Shown piece by piece: positions 27,501-34,100 of a stretch of 64,000 nt of DNA; within the stretch, counting starts at the first letter, position 1; each line of letters begins with the position of its first letter. The stretch spans positions 310,001-374,000 of the forward strand of contig NZ_OLMR01000001.1 in NCBI RefSeq assembly GCF_900291955.1, in the 5' to 3' direction. The DNA is from Pseudoruminococcus massiliensis (GTDB lineage: Bacteria; Bacillota; Clostridia; Oscillospirales; Acutalibacteraceae). The position numbers and the translations under genes are program-made. The notes beneath the pieces were generated by a model. That model was not told the origin of the DNA. It saw only the letters and a program-made list of their open reading frames with translations, and made no database searches.

Positions 27501-29322
27501 CGCTTCGTTCCACAACAGATAACAGGTCTTTTTCGTACCTGTCCAAGTCACGGATAAAGTCAGATAGCCGCAAAGCAAGGGTATCCCGTTTGTCGGCAGG
27601 CGGCAGGTCACGGTGGGCGTCAATAAAACGCTGCCTTGCTATTTTCCTCTGGGTGTCAATCTCATATTGGGGAGCTGACATGCTCTCCAGATAATCGGCA
27701 TAATGGTCTTTTTCTTTCGGATTGAGATAGCGGTTATCCTTAATCATCTCACGCAGACGCTTTTCAACCTGTGACCATTTCAACACAAGGTCGTGATTGG
27801 TATAAGTGCCGTTTCGGTCAATGGCAAGACCTTTGCTGTCATGCCAAGAATGACCGCTGAAACCATCGGGGAAGATGTGCGTACCGCCGCCCGTTCCATA
27901 CTCATTTTTAAGGAACTCAATATTTTTCTGTCTGTCCTCGCCCTTTTGGAATTGGCGGTAGATACGGTATTTTCCGTCCGCAACGCCACTGCCTTTCTGA
28001 AGCACGGAGTCAATATCTTCTTTGGAAATAGTAAAAGCAGAGGCATTTTCGTCCTCTGCTTCGGCTATCATTTCGATTTGTTCATCTACGGTTGGAAGAT
28101 TGACCCTAACCTCATCCTCTTTGGCAACGCTTACTTGTAAATCAGTTCGGTCAGTATCACTTCCTCCGCTTGACTGCGGATGTTGTTCATCATTCCGACC
28201 CACTGCATCGGTGCTTTCTCTTTCAGTTCCTCTGTCACGCCCTGCTCGGCTGAGAGCTGCTTCGTCAGAAGCTCCAACCTCTGGAGTGCTGTCTGCTCTA
28301 CCTCGTGCAGATGCCCGTTCAGCCTGCCCGATGTCAGCAGATTGAGATAGGTCACTCGCTTGTGCTTCTCCAGATAATCCCTGTGCATCAAAGCGTACCT
28401 GCCAAGCGGAAGCTCTGGCTCTGTCGGTAATGTTAGGTCGGGAATAAGATAATCCCCCTGTCTGCTGTAAGTGATTTCGCTCATTGTATTCGCTCCTTTC
28501 GGGTTGTTGTCTGTCTTTATCATACTGAGCCTGCGTTCTTTGTGCAAAGGTGCGATTCTGGTCTTTTTCCGCCATTTGCACATTTCGGATAGACTGTGAG
28601 ATTTCCCGTAACGCCATTTCCGCAATATCGCTCGTGGCAATGCCGATGGCGTTTATCGTTGCAGGGGTATTGAAATTTACAATATCCGCAACATCATCAC
28701 GGTCAAAAAACTCATTCGTATCCAGACCGCAGCGGCTGATCAGCATAAAAGCAACGCTGTTTGCTGCCAGCCGCCTGTAAATGACTTCTATATTAAAGTC
28801 ATCCAGTTCTTCCAAAAAGCTGTCTTTCGTGCAGTCCTTTAACTGAGAAAAATAGTCTTGCAGATTGTCCTCCACGGCGTTCTTTGCCGTTTCCATTAAG
28901 GCTGAAGCAAGGTCAGTGCTTTCCACATCTCCAAACCTGTCCGAGAGTCTTTCCATAACAGCCTGCTCGTATCGCTCATCCATCTGCCATATTGGAACAG
29001 GGCGGCTGCCATAATAGCCCTCGTGGGTGTCGGACACATCAAAATAGTATTTCAGCGTATTCCTGCGACCTTTCGGGTCAAATACGGCAATACCCTTGCT
29101 GTCCTTATTGACCCAACGCTTGAACTGCCTGTTCCAAGTTTCGAGCTTCGCAACGGCGACAGCATCGGGGCGTTGGGCGTATATTAAAAGCTGTTCGTCA
29201 AAACGGCATTTATAGTTGCGGCAGGCAGAGGACAGAAAGCCCTGCCACGCCTGCGGATTTTTTGCAACCGCAACGCCTGTACGCCGATACAGCTCTGTGA
29301 TTAGCTGATACTTCGCAGCCAT
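21559..29322 (-). CDS. Giant ArdC-like / N6-adenine methylase / SNF2 helicase fusion protein
   Basis: A single uninterrupted frame encodes 2,587 residues. Residues 1-115 resemble an ArdC-type ssDNA-binding start (RNYKCRFDEQLLIYAQRPDA). About 255-410 is a low-complexity, probably disordered linker. YodL/LPD-like modules follow (around 745-835 and 925-965). A methylase has ILEPSCGTGNFFG near 1115 and NVPFGE near 1182. A superfamily 2 helicase has LLAHKVGAGKTFEM near 1789, FIDESHF near 1950 and EQRQGRIERQGN near 2280. The C-terminus is coiled-coil-like. Such LtrC-like proteins are standard in Tn1549-type elements and probably protect or process transferred DNA. A second gene, tnpV, is nested in the linker in another frame. 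Confidence 0.9.
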   Translation of the reverse strand: MAAKYQLITELYRRTGVAVAKNPQAWQGFLSSACRNYKCRFDEQLLIYAQRPDAVAVAKLETWNRQFKRWVNKDSKGIAVFDPKGRRNTLKYYFDVSDTHEGYYGSRPVPIWQMDERYEQAVMERLSDRFGDVESTDLASALMETAKNAVEDNLQDYFSQLKDCTKDSFLEELDDFNIEVIYRRLAANSVAFMLISRCGLDTNEFFDRDDVADIVNFNTPATINAIGIATSDIAEMALREISQSIRNVQMAEKDQNRTFAQRTQAQYDKDRQQPERSEYNERNHLQQTGGLSYSRPNITDRARASAWQVRFDAQGLSGEAQASDLSQSADIGQAERASARGRADSTPEVGASDEAALSRAGRDRGTERESTDAVGRNDEQHPQSSGGSDTDRTDLQVSVAKEDEVRVNLPTVDEQIEMIAEAEDENASAFTISKEDIDSVLQKGSGVADGKYRIYRQFQKGEDRQKNIEFLKNEYGTGGGTHIFPDGFSGHSWHDSKGLAIDRNGTYTNHDLVLKWSQVEKRLREMIKDNRYLNPKEKDHYADYLESMSAPQYEIDTQRKIARQRFIDAHRDLPPADKRDTLALRLSDFIRDLDRYEKDLLSVVERSDLADVTAEQMEQHLSDPSTVQQLIDFLAQVQWKTTSVFSRSNGWKFTEELRELPPFCYLYNEGDVVYIGADKYEIATLTEEKVYLQNAEFPILGQEYSRADFEEKLTENPANDHLKVVVTEKQRTEAPSEEKQDGIQFSIGFSEHPAFYDRQLNDRYTDLSFALGNKLLGILDEKQHREREGDKNIGWYHKTDFVIKAVIGGEKFNYEGRFDIGDGEGDLIAHIKNFYDYALSPKGEQLYGDDRESLLRGRDEFIPFLEQHTELTQEDEKFLDEIMATESDWYRTAEEAEEKPQVYADKLNGSEAPAIETEQSTDDLIGREIIIDNRKYLIESIGKISGDVSLRDITFQNNVGFPINRVEKIEYIQKLLEQEKTELPPEEKTEAPATDRHNFRITDDAIGIGGAKEKFRNNMVAINLLHELEIENRLATPEEQEVLSRYVGWGGLSMAFDEHNAAWAGEFKELYASLSPEEYRAAMESTLTAFYTPPVVIRAMYGALDRLGFSQGNILEPSCGTGNFFGLLPESMQNSKLHGVEIDSLTGRIAKQLYQKANIAIEGFEKTNLPDDHFDVVLGNVPFGEIRVNDSRYNAQKFLIHDYFFAKALDKVRAGGVVMFITSKGTMDKAGPEVRKYIAQRAELLGAIRLPDNTFKANAGTEVTSDILILQKRERVMDIEPDWVHLDTDENGVTMNRYFVEHPEMVLGEIKMESTRFGTFEPVCKACKDIPLSEFLSNAVQRINGEIPELDNGVDEISDEQELSVPADPNVRNFSFTLVDGRVYFRENDRMQPASVSMTAENRIKGLIQIRDCVRKLIEYQTEDYPEEMIRTEQENLNRLYDVYTAKYGLINSRGNYLAFASDESYFLLCSLEVLDDEGNFKRKADMFTKRTIKPHREITSVETASEALALSIGEKARVDLPYMEQLTGKTQAELVQDLQGVIFKVPNCEPVSYVASDEYLSGNVRNKLTVAELAAKNDPELAVNVEALKKVIPKDLSAAEISVRLGATWIPQEDIQRFVMELLTPSSYAAGRLKVRYTPINGDWFIENKSSDMGNIKADSTYGTKRASAYRIIEDTLNLRDTRIFDYVYDEHGNKKAVFNAKETTAAQAKQEVIKQAFQDWLWKDPERRNRLVRYYNDTFNSVRPREYDGSHITFGGISPEITLRPHQVNAIAHILYGGNTLLAHKVGAGKTFEMVAAAQESKRLGLCQKSMFVVPNHLVGQWASEYLRLYPSANILVTTKQDFETGNRKKFCGRIATGDYDAVIIGHSQFEKIPMSIERQREQLEKQLDDIERGIDDVQASKGEQFTVKQLMKTRKAIKTKLEKLNDTKRKDTVIDFEQLGVDRLFIDESHFYKNLYLYTKMRNVGGIAQTEAQKSSDLFMKCRYLDEITGNRGTVFATGTPVSNSMVELYSVQRYLQYDTLAQNGLQHFDSWASTFGETVTALELAPEGTNYRAKTRFAKFYNLPELMQMFREVADIQTADMLKLPVPTVNYHNIKTKPSEIQTEMVASLAKRAEKVRARLVEPNIDNMLKITNDGRKLALDQRIIDPMLPDDPDSKVNACVDNVYRIWEEHADTKATQLVFCDLSTPKNDGTFNVYDDMREKLIARGIPAEQIRFIHEANTDAQKKELFGKVRSGEVRVLFGSTPKMGAGTNVQDRLIAIHNLDCPWRPSDLEQRQGRIERQGNMFPEVEVYRYVTEQTFDAYLYQLVESKQKFISQIMTSKSPVRSAEDVDEVALSFAEVKMLATGDARFKEKMDLDIQVSKLRVLKQSYLSEHYDLEDRVLKYYPQTIKEYEERIAGYENDVALAEQHKPQGEDKFCPMTLKGVTYTEKADAGEMLLAICKDYPMSAPTEIGSYRGFRMEIYYDTVNAHYCMNLCGKAKHKVDLGSDALGNLTRIENELSKLLARLEAAKTKKAETIAQLEIAKEEIKKPFAFEDELKEKTERLNTLNIELNLNEKDTSVMDTEPEQTEEQPERKCASRER
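28131..28484 (-). CDS. tnpV: TnpV-family protein encoded inside the helicase gene in another frame
   Basis: The 117-residue product begins MSEITYSRQGDYLIPDLTLP. It contains PLGRYALMHRDYLEKHK, a helical middle (LHEVEQTALQRLELLTKQLS) and MQWVGMMNNIRSQAEE near the end, all typical of TnpV from Tn4451-like and other clostridial elements. The ATG at 28,482-28,484 follows AAAGGAG by eight bases. The whole gene lies within codons of about 280-397 of the 2,587-residue protein, on the same strand but in a different frame. That part of the host protein is a Ser/Arg/Asp/Gln-rich linker. TnpV's function is unclear. Confidence 0.8.
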   Translation of the reverse strand: MSEITYSRQGDYLIPDLTLPTEPELPLGRYALMHRDYLEKHKRVTYLNLLTSGRLNGHLHEVEQTALQRLELLTKQLSAEQGVTEELKEKAPMQWVGMMNNIRSQAEEVILTELIYK

Positions 29323-29369
29323 TCAACCTACACCTCCTTATCGTTTTTGTTTCAAATATTCCTGTTTGC

Positions 29370-29576
29370 TCACTCCGCACCACCGCCAAGAAAAGAAATG
29401 ACCTTGTTCGATTTAATGCTCTTTTGCAGGTCATTGATGAGAGTAATATCCGCAACCGTGATGCCCTGCATAGAAAGAATATCGTCCATAGTCATAGCGG
29501 CAATCGCTTTTTCATCGGTAAAGCCTGCTTCCAAGACCTTATTCAAGACCTTGACGGCTTTCTGATTAACAGCCAT
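29370..29576 (-). CDS. Small hypothetical protein
   Basis: The 68-residue protein begins MAVNQKAVKVLNKVLEAGF and has a helical GFTDEKAIAAMTMDDILSMQGI segment that resembles a small helix-hairpin or SAP-like fold. It is encoded 47 bp upstream of the giant helicase gene in the same operon, and the ATG follows AAGGAGG. I do not recognise a characterised family. Confidence 0.65.
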   Translation of the reverse strand: MAVNQKAVKVLNKVLEAGFTDEKAIAAMTMDDILSMQGITVADITLINDLQKSIKSNKVISFLGGGAE

Positions 29577-29590
29577 ATTCTAAATCCTCC

Positions 29591-30298
29591 TTATCGTTCT
29601 AAATCCTTGTGCTTCGGTGTTTTCTGCGGCGTTTGTTCCGCAGATTTCGGCTCATAGGTCGCCCCGTTTTTCTGCATACGCTCGGCAAACTCGCAGATGT
29701 GGTACAGATTGCTGCCGACTTCGGTATGGTATTCATCAATAAAGCGGCAGGGATACTCCCGTTTCTCTCCCCAAGAGGTCGTGACAATGACCTTTCCGCC
29801 GTCTGGGATACGGAACAGTTCTTTATATTGAGGGTCAATAAAGCGGATACCTCATTCCGCTTTCTGGATATGCTTATCAAGCCATTCCTTCACATAACAA
29901 TAGCAGTAAAAATTATAGTCGCCTTTGGTGGGATTGCACCGAAGCAGAAAAGCGTGTTTCTCCGTATCTACACGGAAACCGTACTCAGTACAATAGTTGC
30001 CCTTTATCGCACTTTCTGGAAAATGCCTTGCAAACGCACTCATATCATAGCGGTTATGCAAAAGCCCTTTATCCTCCCGTAAAGCATTGATGACCGTATC
30101 AAGGTCTGCCTTAAATTCGTCAGATTTCCATTGGGGTCTGGTATCAAACCAAGTGGTGTAAAAGCCATAGCCCGTTGTGGCAAAGTCACCACGCAGATGC
30201 CCGATAGTGCCTGTCTGCCCCTCAAGCTGCATGCTCTGGGCATAGGTGTATTTCTGTTCTGTCGGGGTTAAAGGTCTTGTCTTTATTTCATTACTCAT
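29591..30298 (-). pseudogene. Accessory gene split by an in-frame TGA stop
   Basis: From ATG 30,296-30,298 the frame encodes 148 residues (MSNEIKTRPLTPTEQKYTYA ... WLDKHIQKAE), stopping at TGA 29,852-29,854. The same frame continues directly as GIRFIDPQYKELFRIPDGGK, then CRFIDEYHTEVGSNLYHICE, to TAA at 29,591-29,593. The second part lacks an ATG in frame; an ATG overlapping the TGA is one base out of phase. CGA to TGA would be a single transition. I recall related ICE proteins in which the two parts are continuous, so a nonsense mutation is the simplest reading. Alternatives are stop readthrough, frameshifted reinitiation or a sequencing error. Function unknown. Confidence 0.65.
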
Positions 30299-30443
30299 TC
30301 GGCTGCTCCTTTCTTTCCTTTTTCTCTTTCTGCTCGTCTAAAATCTTGCGGATACAGACATCGCAGAAAATAACTGACCCATCCTTATATCGGGGATAAG
30401 GACAGGTCGTGCAGTCATATTTTATTTTATCGCTCACGGTCAT
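30291..30443 (-). CDS. Small zinc-ribbon-like protein
   Basis: From ATG 30,441-30,443 the 50-residue product (MTVSDKIKYDCTTCPYPRYK, then FCDVCIRKIL and a Lys/Glu tail) has two CxxC pairs spaced about 19 residues apart, suggesting a metal-binding ribbon. A longer frame reaches 30,509 but only within the preceding gene. It overlaps the next gene by 8 bases and the previous one by 17. Function unknown. Confidence 0.6.
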   Translation of the reverse strand: MTVSDKIKYDCTTCPYPRYKDGSVIFCDVCIRKILDEQKEKKERKEQPNE

Positions 30444-30699
30444 CACCGTTTTTCTGCTTCTGGGCAGGCTGATTATAGGGCATACGGCACTCTGACTGGT
30501 ATCGTTCATTCAGCTTTTGCCGTGCATCATCAAGCTCATTCGTGTAATAACCCCAGAAATAATTTGAGCCGCCCTTGCAGTACCAACACACATAAGGGTT
30601 GGGTGCGTTGGGATTGTGACCGATGACAAGCTCTGTACTCCCGATAGTACAGCTCTCAATGATTTCATAGTTCTGATTGGAGCGTTTTTCTTCGTCCAT
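30427..30699 (-). CDS. Conserved small accessory protein
   Basis: From ATG 30,697-30,699, behind AGAGGTG, the product has 90 residues: MDEEKRSNQNYEIIESCTIG, then VIGHNPNAPNPYVCWYCKGG and FWGYYTNELDDARQKLNERY. It looks like a compact alpha/beta protein. It is typical of the small-protein cluster between adhesin and helicase in these elements, but I know no function. An earlier ATG at 30,723 lacks a suitable site and overlaps the previous gene more. Confidence 0.65.
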   Translation of the reverse strand: MDEEKRSNQNYEIIESCTIGSTELVIGHNPNAPNPYVCWYCKGGSNYFWGYYTNELDDARQKLNERYQSECRMPYNQPAQKQKNGDDRER

Positions 30700-30709
30700 A
30701 AGCACCTCT

Positions 30710-31012
30710 CTATTCTTTGGCATAACGCCGATAGGCTTTTTCGCCCGTGGCTCTCATTTTTTGAACAGGGCGGCTCCCTGCAAGCTCTGGATACCGTGCC
30801 TGCAGCTTGCGGCGTGTCCTGCTGACGCTCTCAAAGCTCGGCAGACCGAGATATTTGTGCTGCGTCATTATCTCTGCAAGCGGCATTGCCCCTGCATCCT
30901 TCAGACAGGCATTACAAAGTGCAAGATATAGCACCATATCGTCATTTCTGGCATCTTCATTCTTTTCCAGAACAGCCCTGACTTTCTTTTCAATGGTTTT
31001 AAGGTTTTTCAT
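30710..31012 (-). CDS. Hypothetical protein with phage/ICE-type HTH-like segment
   Basis: From ATG 31,010-31,012, behind GGAGGTAACA, the product has 100 residues. It has a helical start (MKNLKTIEKKVRAVLEKNED), MPLAEIMTQHKYLGLPSFE and a basic SVSRTRRKLQARYPEL helix. Similar small proteins are common in Firmicutes prophages and ICEs, and the basic helix suggests DNA binding. Function unknown. Confidence 0.6.
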   Translation of the reverse strand: MKNLKTIEKKVRAVLEKNEDARNDDMVLYLALCNACLKDAGAMPLAEIMTQHKYLGLPSFESVSRTRRKLQARYPELAGSRPVQKMRATGEKAYRRYAKE

Positions 31013-31032
31013 TGTTACCTCCATAAAGGAAA

Positions 31033-31054
31033 GGGCGGCATCTTTCAGCCGCCC
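31033..31054 (-). terminator. GC-rich hairpin downstream of the adhesin operon
   Basis: GGGCGGC (31,033-31,039) pairs with GCCGCCC (31,048-31,054). On the minus strand it is followed by TTTCCTTT, a weak T-tract. It lies right after the small membrane gene and before the ORF at 31,012, so it may attenuate read-through from the adhesin transcript. Confidence 0.5.
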
Positions 31055-31061
31055 AAACCAC

Positions 31062-31154
31062 TTACTTATTCTTTCTGTTACGGATATTCAGCCATACCGC
31101 CGCACCCACAATGAACACGACAAGCACGATTGCGATAATGGTTTTAGCGTCCAT
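31062..31154 (-). CDS. Small single-pass membrane protein
   Basis: A 30-residue frame begins at ATG 31,152-31,154 behind AGGAGGACTAATTG. It reads MDAKTIIAIVLVVFIVGAAV, one membrane helix, followed by WLNIRNRKNK, a basic cytoplasmic tail. It starts three bases after the adhesin stop, and the adhesin's last codons supply its ribosome binding site. It might assist adhesin anchoring; that is a guess from position. Confidence 0.65.
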   Translation of the reverse strand: MDAKTIIAIVLVVFIVGAAVWLNIRNRKNK

Positions 31155-31157
31155 CAA

Positions 31158-34100
31158 TTAGTCCTCCTTTTTCTTCTTTCTGTTCTTATAGCCGACAAAT
31201 CCGAGAACGCCTGCACCGACAACAGACAGAGCTGCAAGGCTTACCCATAAGCCCAGATTGAAGTCATCGCCTGTTTTCGGGGTATCCCTGAACTCATTGT
31301 GCATCTGCACGATAGCCGTAGCGTCCACCTTGACCGTTGCCTGTTTATCGGCAGGCAGGATATATCCTGCGGAAGCCTTGTCGCTTACTTCGGATACGGT
31401 ATAGTCACCAATCCGCAAGCCCTCAATCACGATTTCTCCGTTCTTATCTGTCTTAAAGGTCTGGTCATAGTCCACGCCTGTCACACGGAAAGAGAAGCCC
31501 TCCACCTTACCGTCAGAGGAAGTCTTTACGATTTTAAGAGAGCCTTTCTGTGCTGCATTGATAAATCCTACACCCGCCTTATTTTCCACGGTGTAGGTCT
31601 TGCCGTTCTCCTCAACGGATACGGAATACACATTTTCATCAAGCACAAAGCCTGTCGGAGCTTTGGTTTCCTTTACCAGATATTTGCCGTAGCGGAGTTC
31701 ACTCATCTGGTAAACGCCGCCGTCAAGTTCTTTCATTTCGCCAAGCAACGTATCGTCTTTATCCAGTTTCCCATCGCCATTGGTATCGGAGTAAACCTCA
31801 AATACCGCACCAGACAGCTTGTTGTCGGGATAATCCTCATCAACCTTTGTCAAAACGATATTGCCCTTAATGAAGTAGTTGACAAGTTCGATTTCCACAA
31901 CTTCGTCCACCTTGCCGATAGTCACGGCGATTTCTTCCTCGGAGAGTACATATCCCTTCGGGCTTTCGATTTCACGGATTATCCAAGTTCCATACGGTAC
32001 TTTGGCAAAAGAAAAACTACCATCATCTTTTGATGTGGTAGCTGCAATCGCATTTTCCTTTGTAAACTCGGTAGTTCCTGTCGTAAAGATACCGATAACT
32101 GCACCTCCCAGAGCCTTTCCGTCCTCATCAGATTTCTTACCGCTTACAGAGCCGTAAATAATGTCATTTGTGATAGCTTCGCCCTCATTGGCTGTGATGC
32201 GGACAGTTTCGGTATCCTGTCCTGCGTATTCAAAAATAACAGGGTATTTTGCATCACTGACAATATATGCGGAATTGGTCGAGATTTCCTGCACATAATA
32301 GCTGCCCATCGGCAGGTCGCTGATTGCTTTCCCGTGACCGCTTTCATCAAGGGAAATGACCTCAATCAGACCGTCCACAGGAATGGTCTTTCCGTCTGCG
32401 GCTGTGAGTTCCTCTGCCGCATACAATCCAAAGGTCACATCAAAAATTTCCCCGTTCTTGCCAATGCCGTAGGCATCATCAATGGCAAGGCTCTTGATGA
32501 GGTCGATTTCAACACGCTGTCTTTCATTATAGAAAGAAGTAGCCGTTTCCGTTACATCAACATTCTGTCCTGCATACACAAGCTCAACAGAATGGACTTC
32601 CTCATTCAGCACCATTCCATACGGAGCTGTGATTTCCTTAACCTCATATTTTCCGAGATACAGTTCTTTGGATTTTGCTGTACCGTCCTTTCCTGTCGTA
32701 ACGGTATCCACAACCTCTCCCTTGTTTGCTCTGACCGTTCCGTCCAGAGTGACAATATCCTCGGCTGCGGTAATCTCATAGACTGCACCCTCAAGACCGC
32801 TGACAGAGAAAATCGGCTGATACAACCCCTTATCGCCTGCCACGGAGCTGAATACCTCGCCAGACTTTTCTACAGTAATTGTGCCTTTCTGTGCCATATT
32901 GGAACGTACTACCTCAATAACGGTAATGCCGCTTTCTTCCTCAGAGTTTTCCTGCACCACATCAAAATAAACAGGCTCGGAATTTAAGACATACCCATAC
33001 GGGGCTTGTACTTCCACAAGGGAATAGCCTTTGCCGTATTCCAATGTCTGCGGTGTGATAAGGTCGCCGTCTGCCGTAGTATAGAAGGTGTCAATGGTCG
33101 TCACTTCGGGATAAGTGAAAGTCATAGTCACAAGATTTCCATTCGGGTCGTAAATCTGGAAGCCTGCACCTGCATACGGGATTGTATTGCCTGTTTCTGC
33201 ATCTTTCTTTACAATTTTGATATAGCTCTCAAAGTTAGCGTTGTTGATAAGGTAGCGGTAGGTCTGACCGTCCTTGCTGATAAACACATCAAAGTCTTTC
33301 ATCAGTTCACGCCCCTCCCAACCAGAGGTCTGGCGGACGGTATAAATGCCATACGGCATATCCTTTGTCTGGGCAAAACCGTTCTCGTCACATGTCAGCA
33401 CATCACGCTCGGTTTCCTTTGCATTTTCATAGCTGCCTGCGGATTTGAGGAACACTTCAAATACCGCACCTTCTTCGGGTGTTTCAATCTGGGTTTCCCC
33501 GTTATCCGTATGCTTGATGAGTGCGATATTGCCTTTGATGACCTGTTCATTCACATCGTTTGCGGTACTGTTCAGCTCTACCGTGTATAGCTCTGGTTCT
33601 GCACCTACCTTGTGTATTGCGGTATCCAGAAGATACCCCTCGGACGGGCTGATTTCACGGACAGTCCAATCATTATCACAGATATAATACTTGGTCGTAA
33701 ACTGACCGTTTTCATCAGTCGTGTAGGTGTCAATCAGTTCCTCACCTTTATAGATGCCGTAAACCGCACCTGCAAGGGAAGCATTGCCCTGCGGAGAACC
33801 TGTTTCTGCATCGGTCTTTGTCACAGTCACTTGGAATTTCTTCAATACATTATCGAAGCTGCGTTTTGTGACCTTGTTCCATTCAATCGGAGCTGTCTGG
33901 GAAGCAGGAACAACATAGCGGACTGCGGTATCCACTTCCTCAACCACATACGGGGTATCGCCGCTGATAAGGACATTTTCAAACTTTGCCAGACCGTTTT
34001 TATCAGTCACGGCATACTCGTCAACAGGCAAGCCGCTTAAAGATGTGCCGTAAAGGTGGAATTTCATTCCCTCCACCAGATTGTCCTCGGAAGTCTTGAC

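Noticed and set aside
32334-33590. Rightward frames of about 200 codons opposite the Cna-B adhesin
   Set aside because: They arise from the repeated codon pattern of the adhesin on the other strand and show no protein-like conservation.
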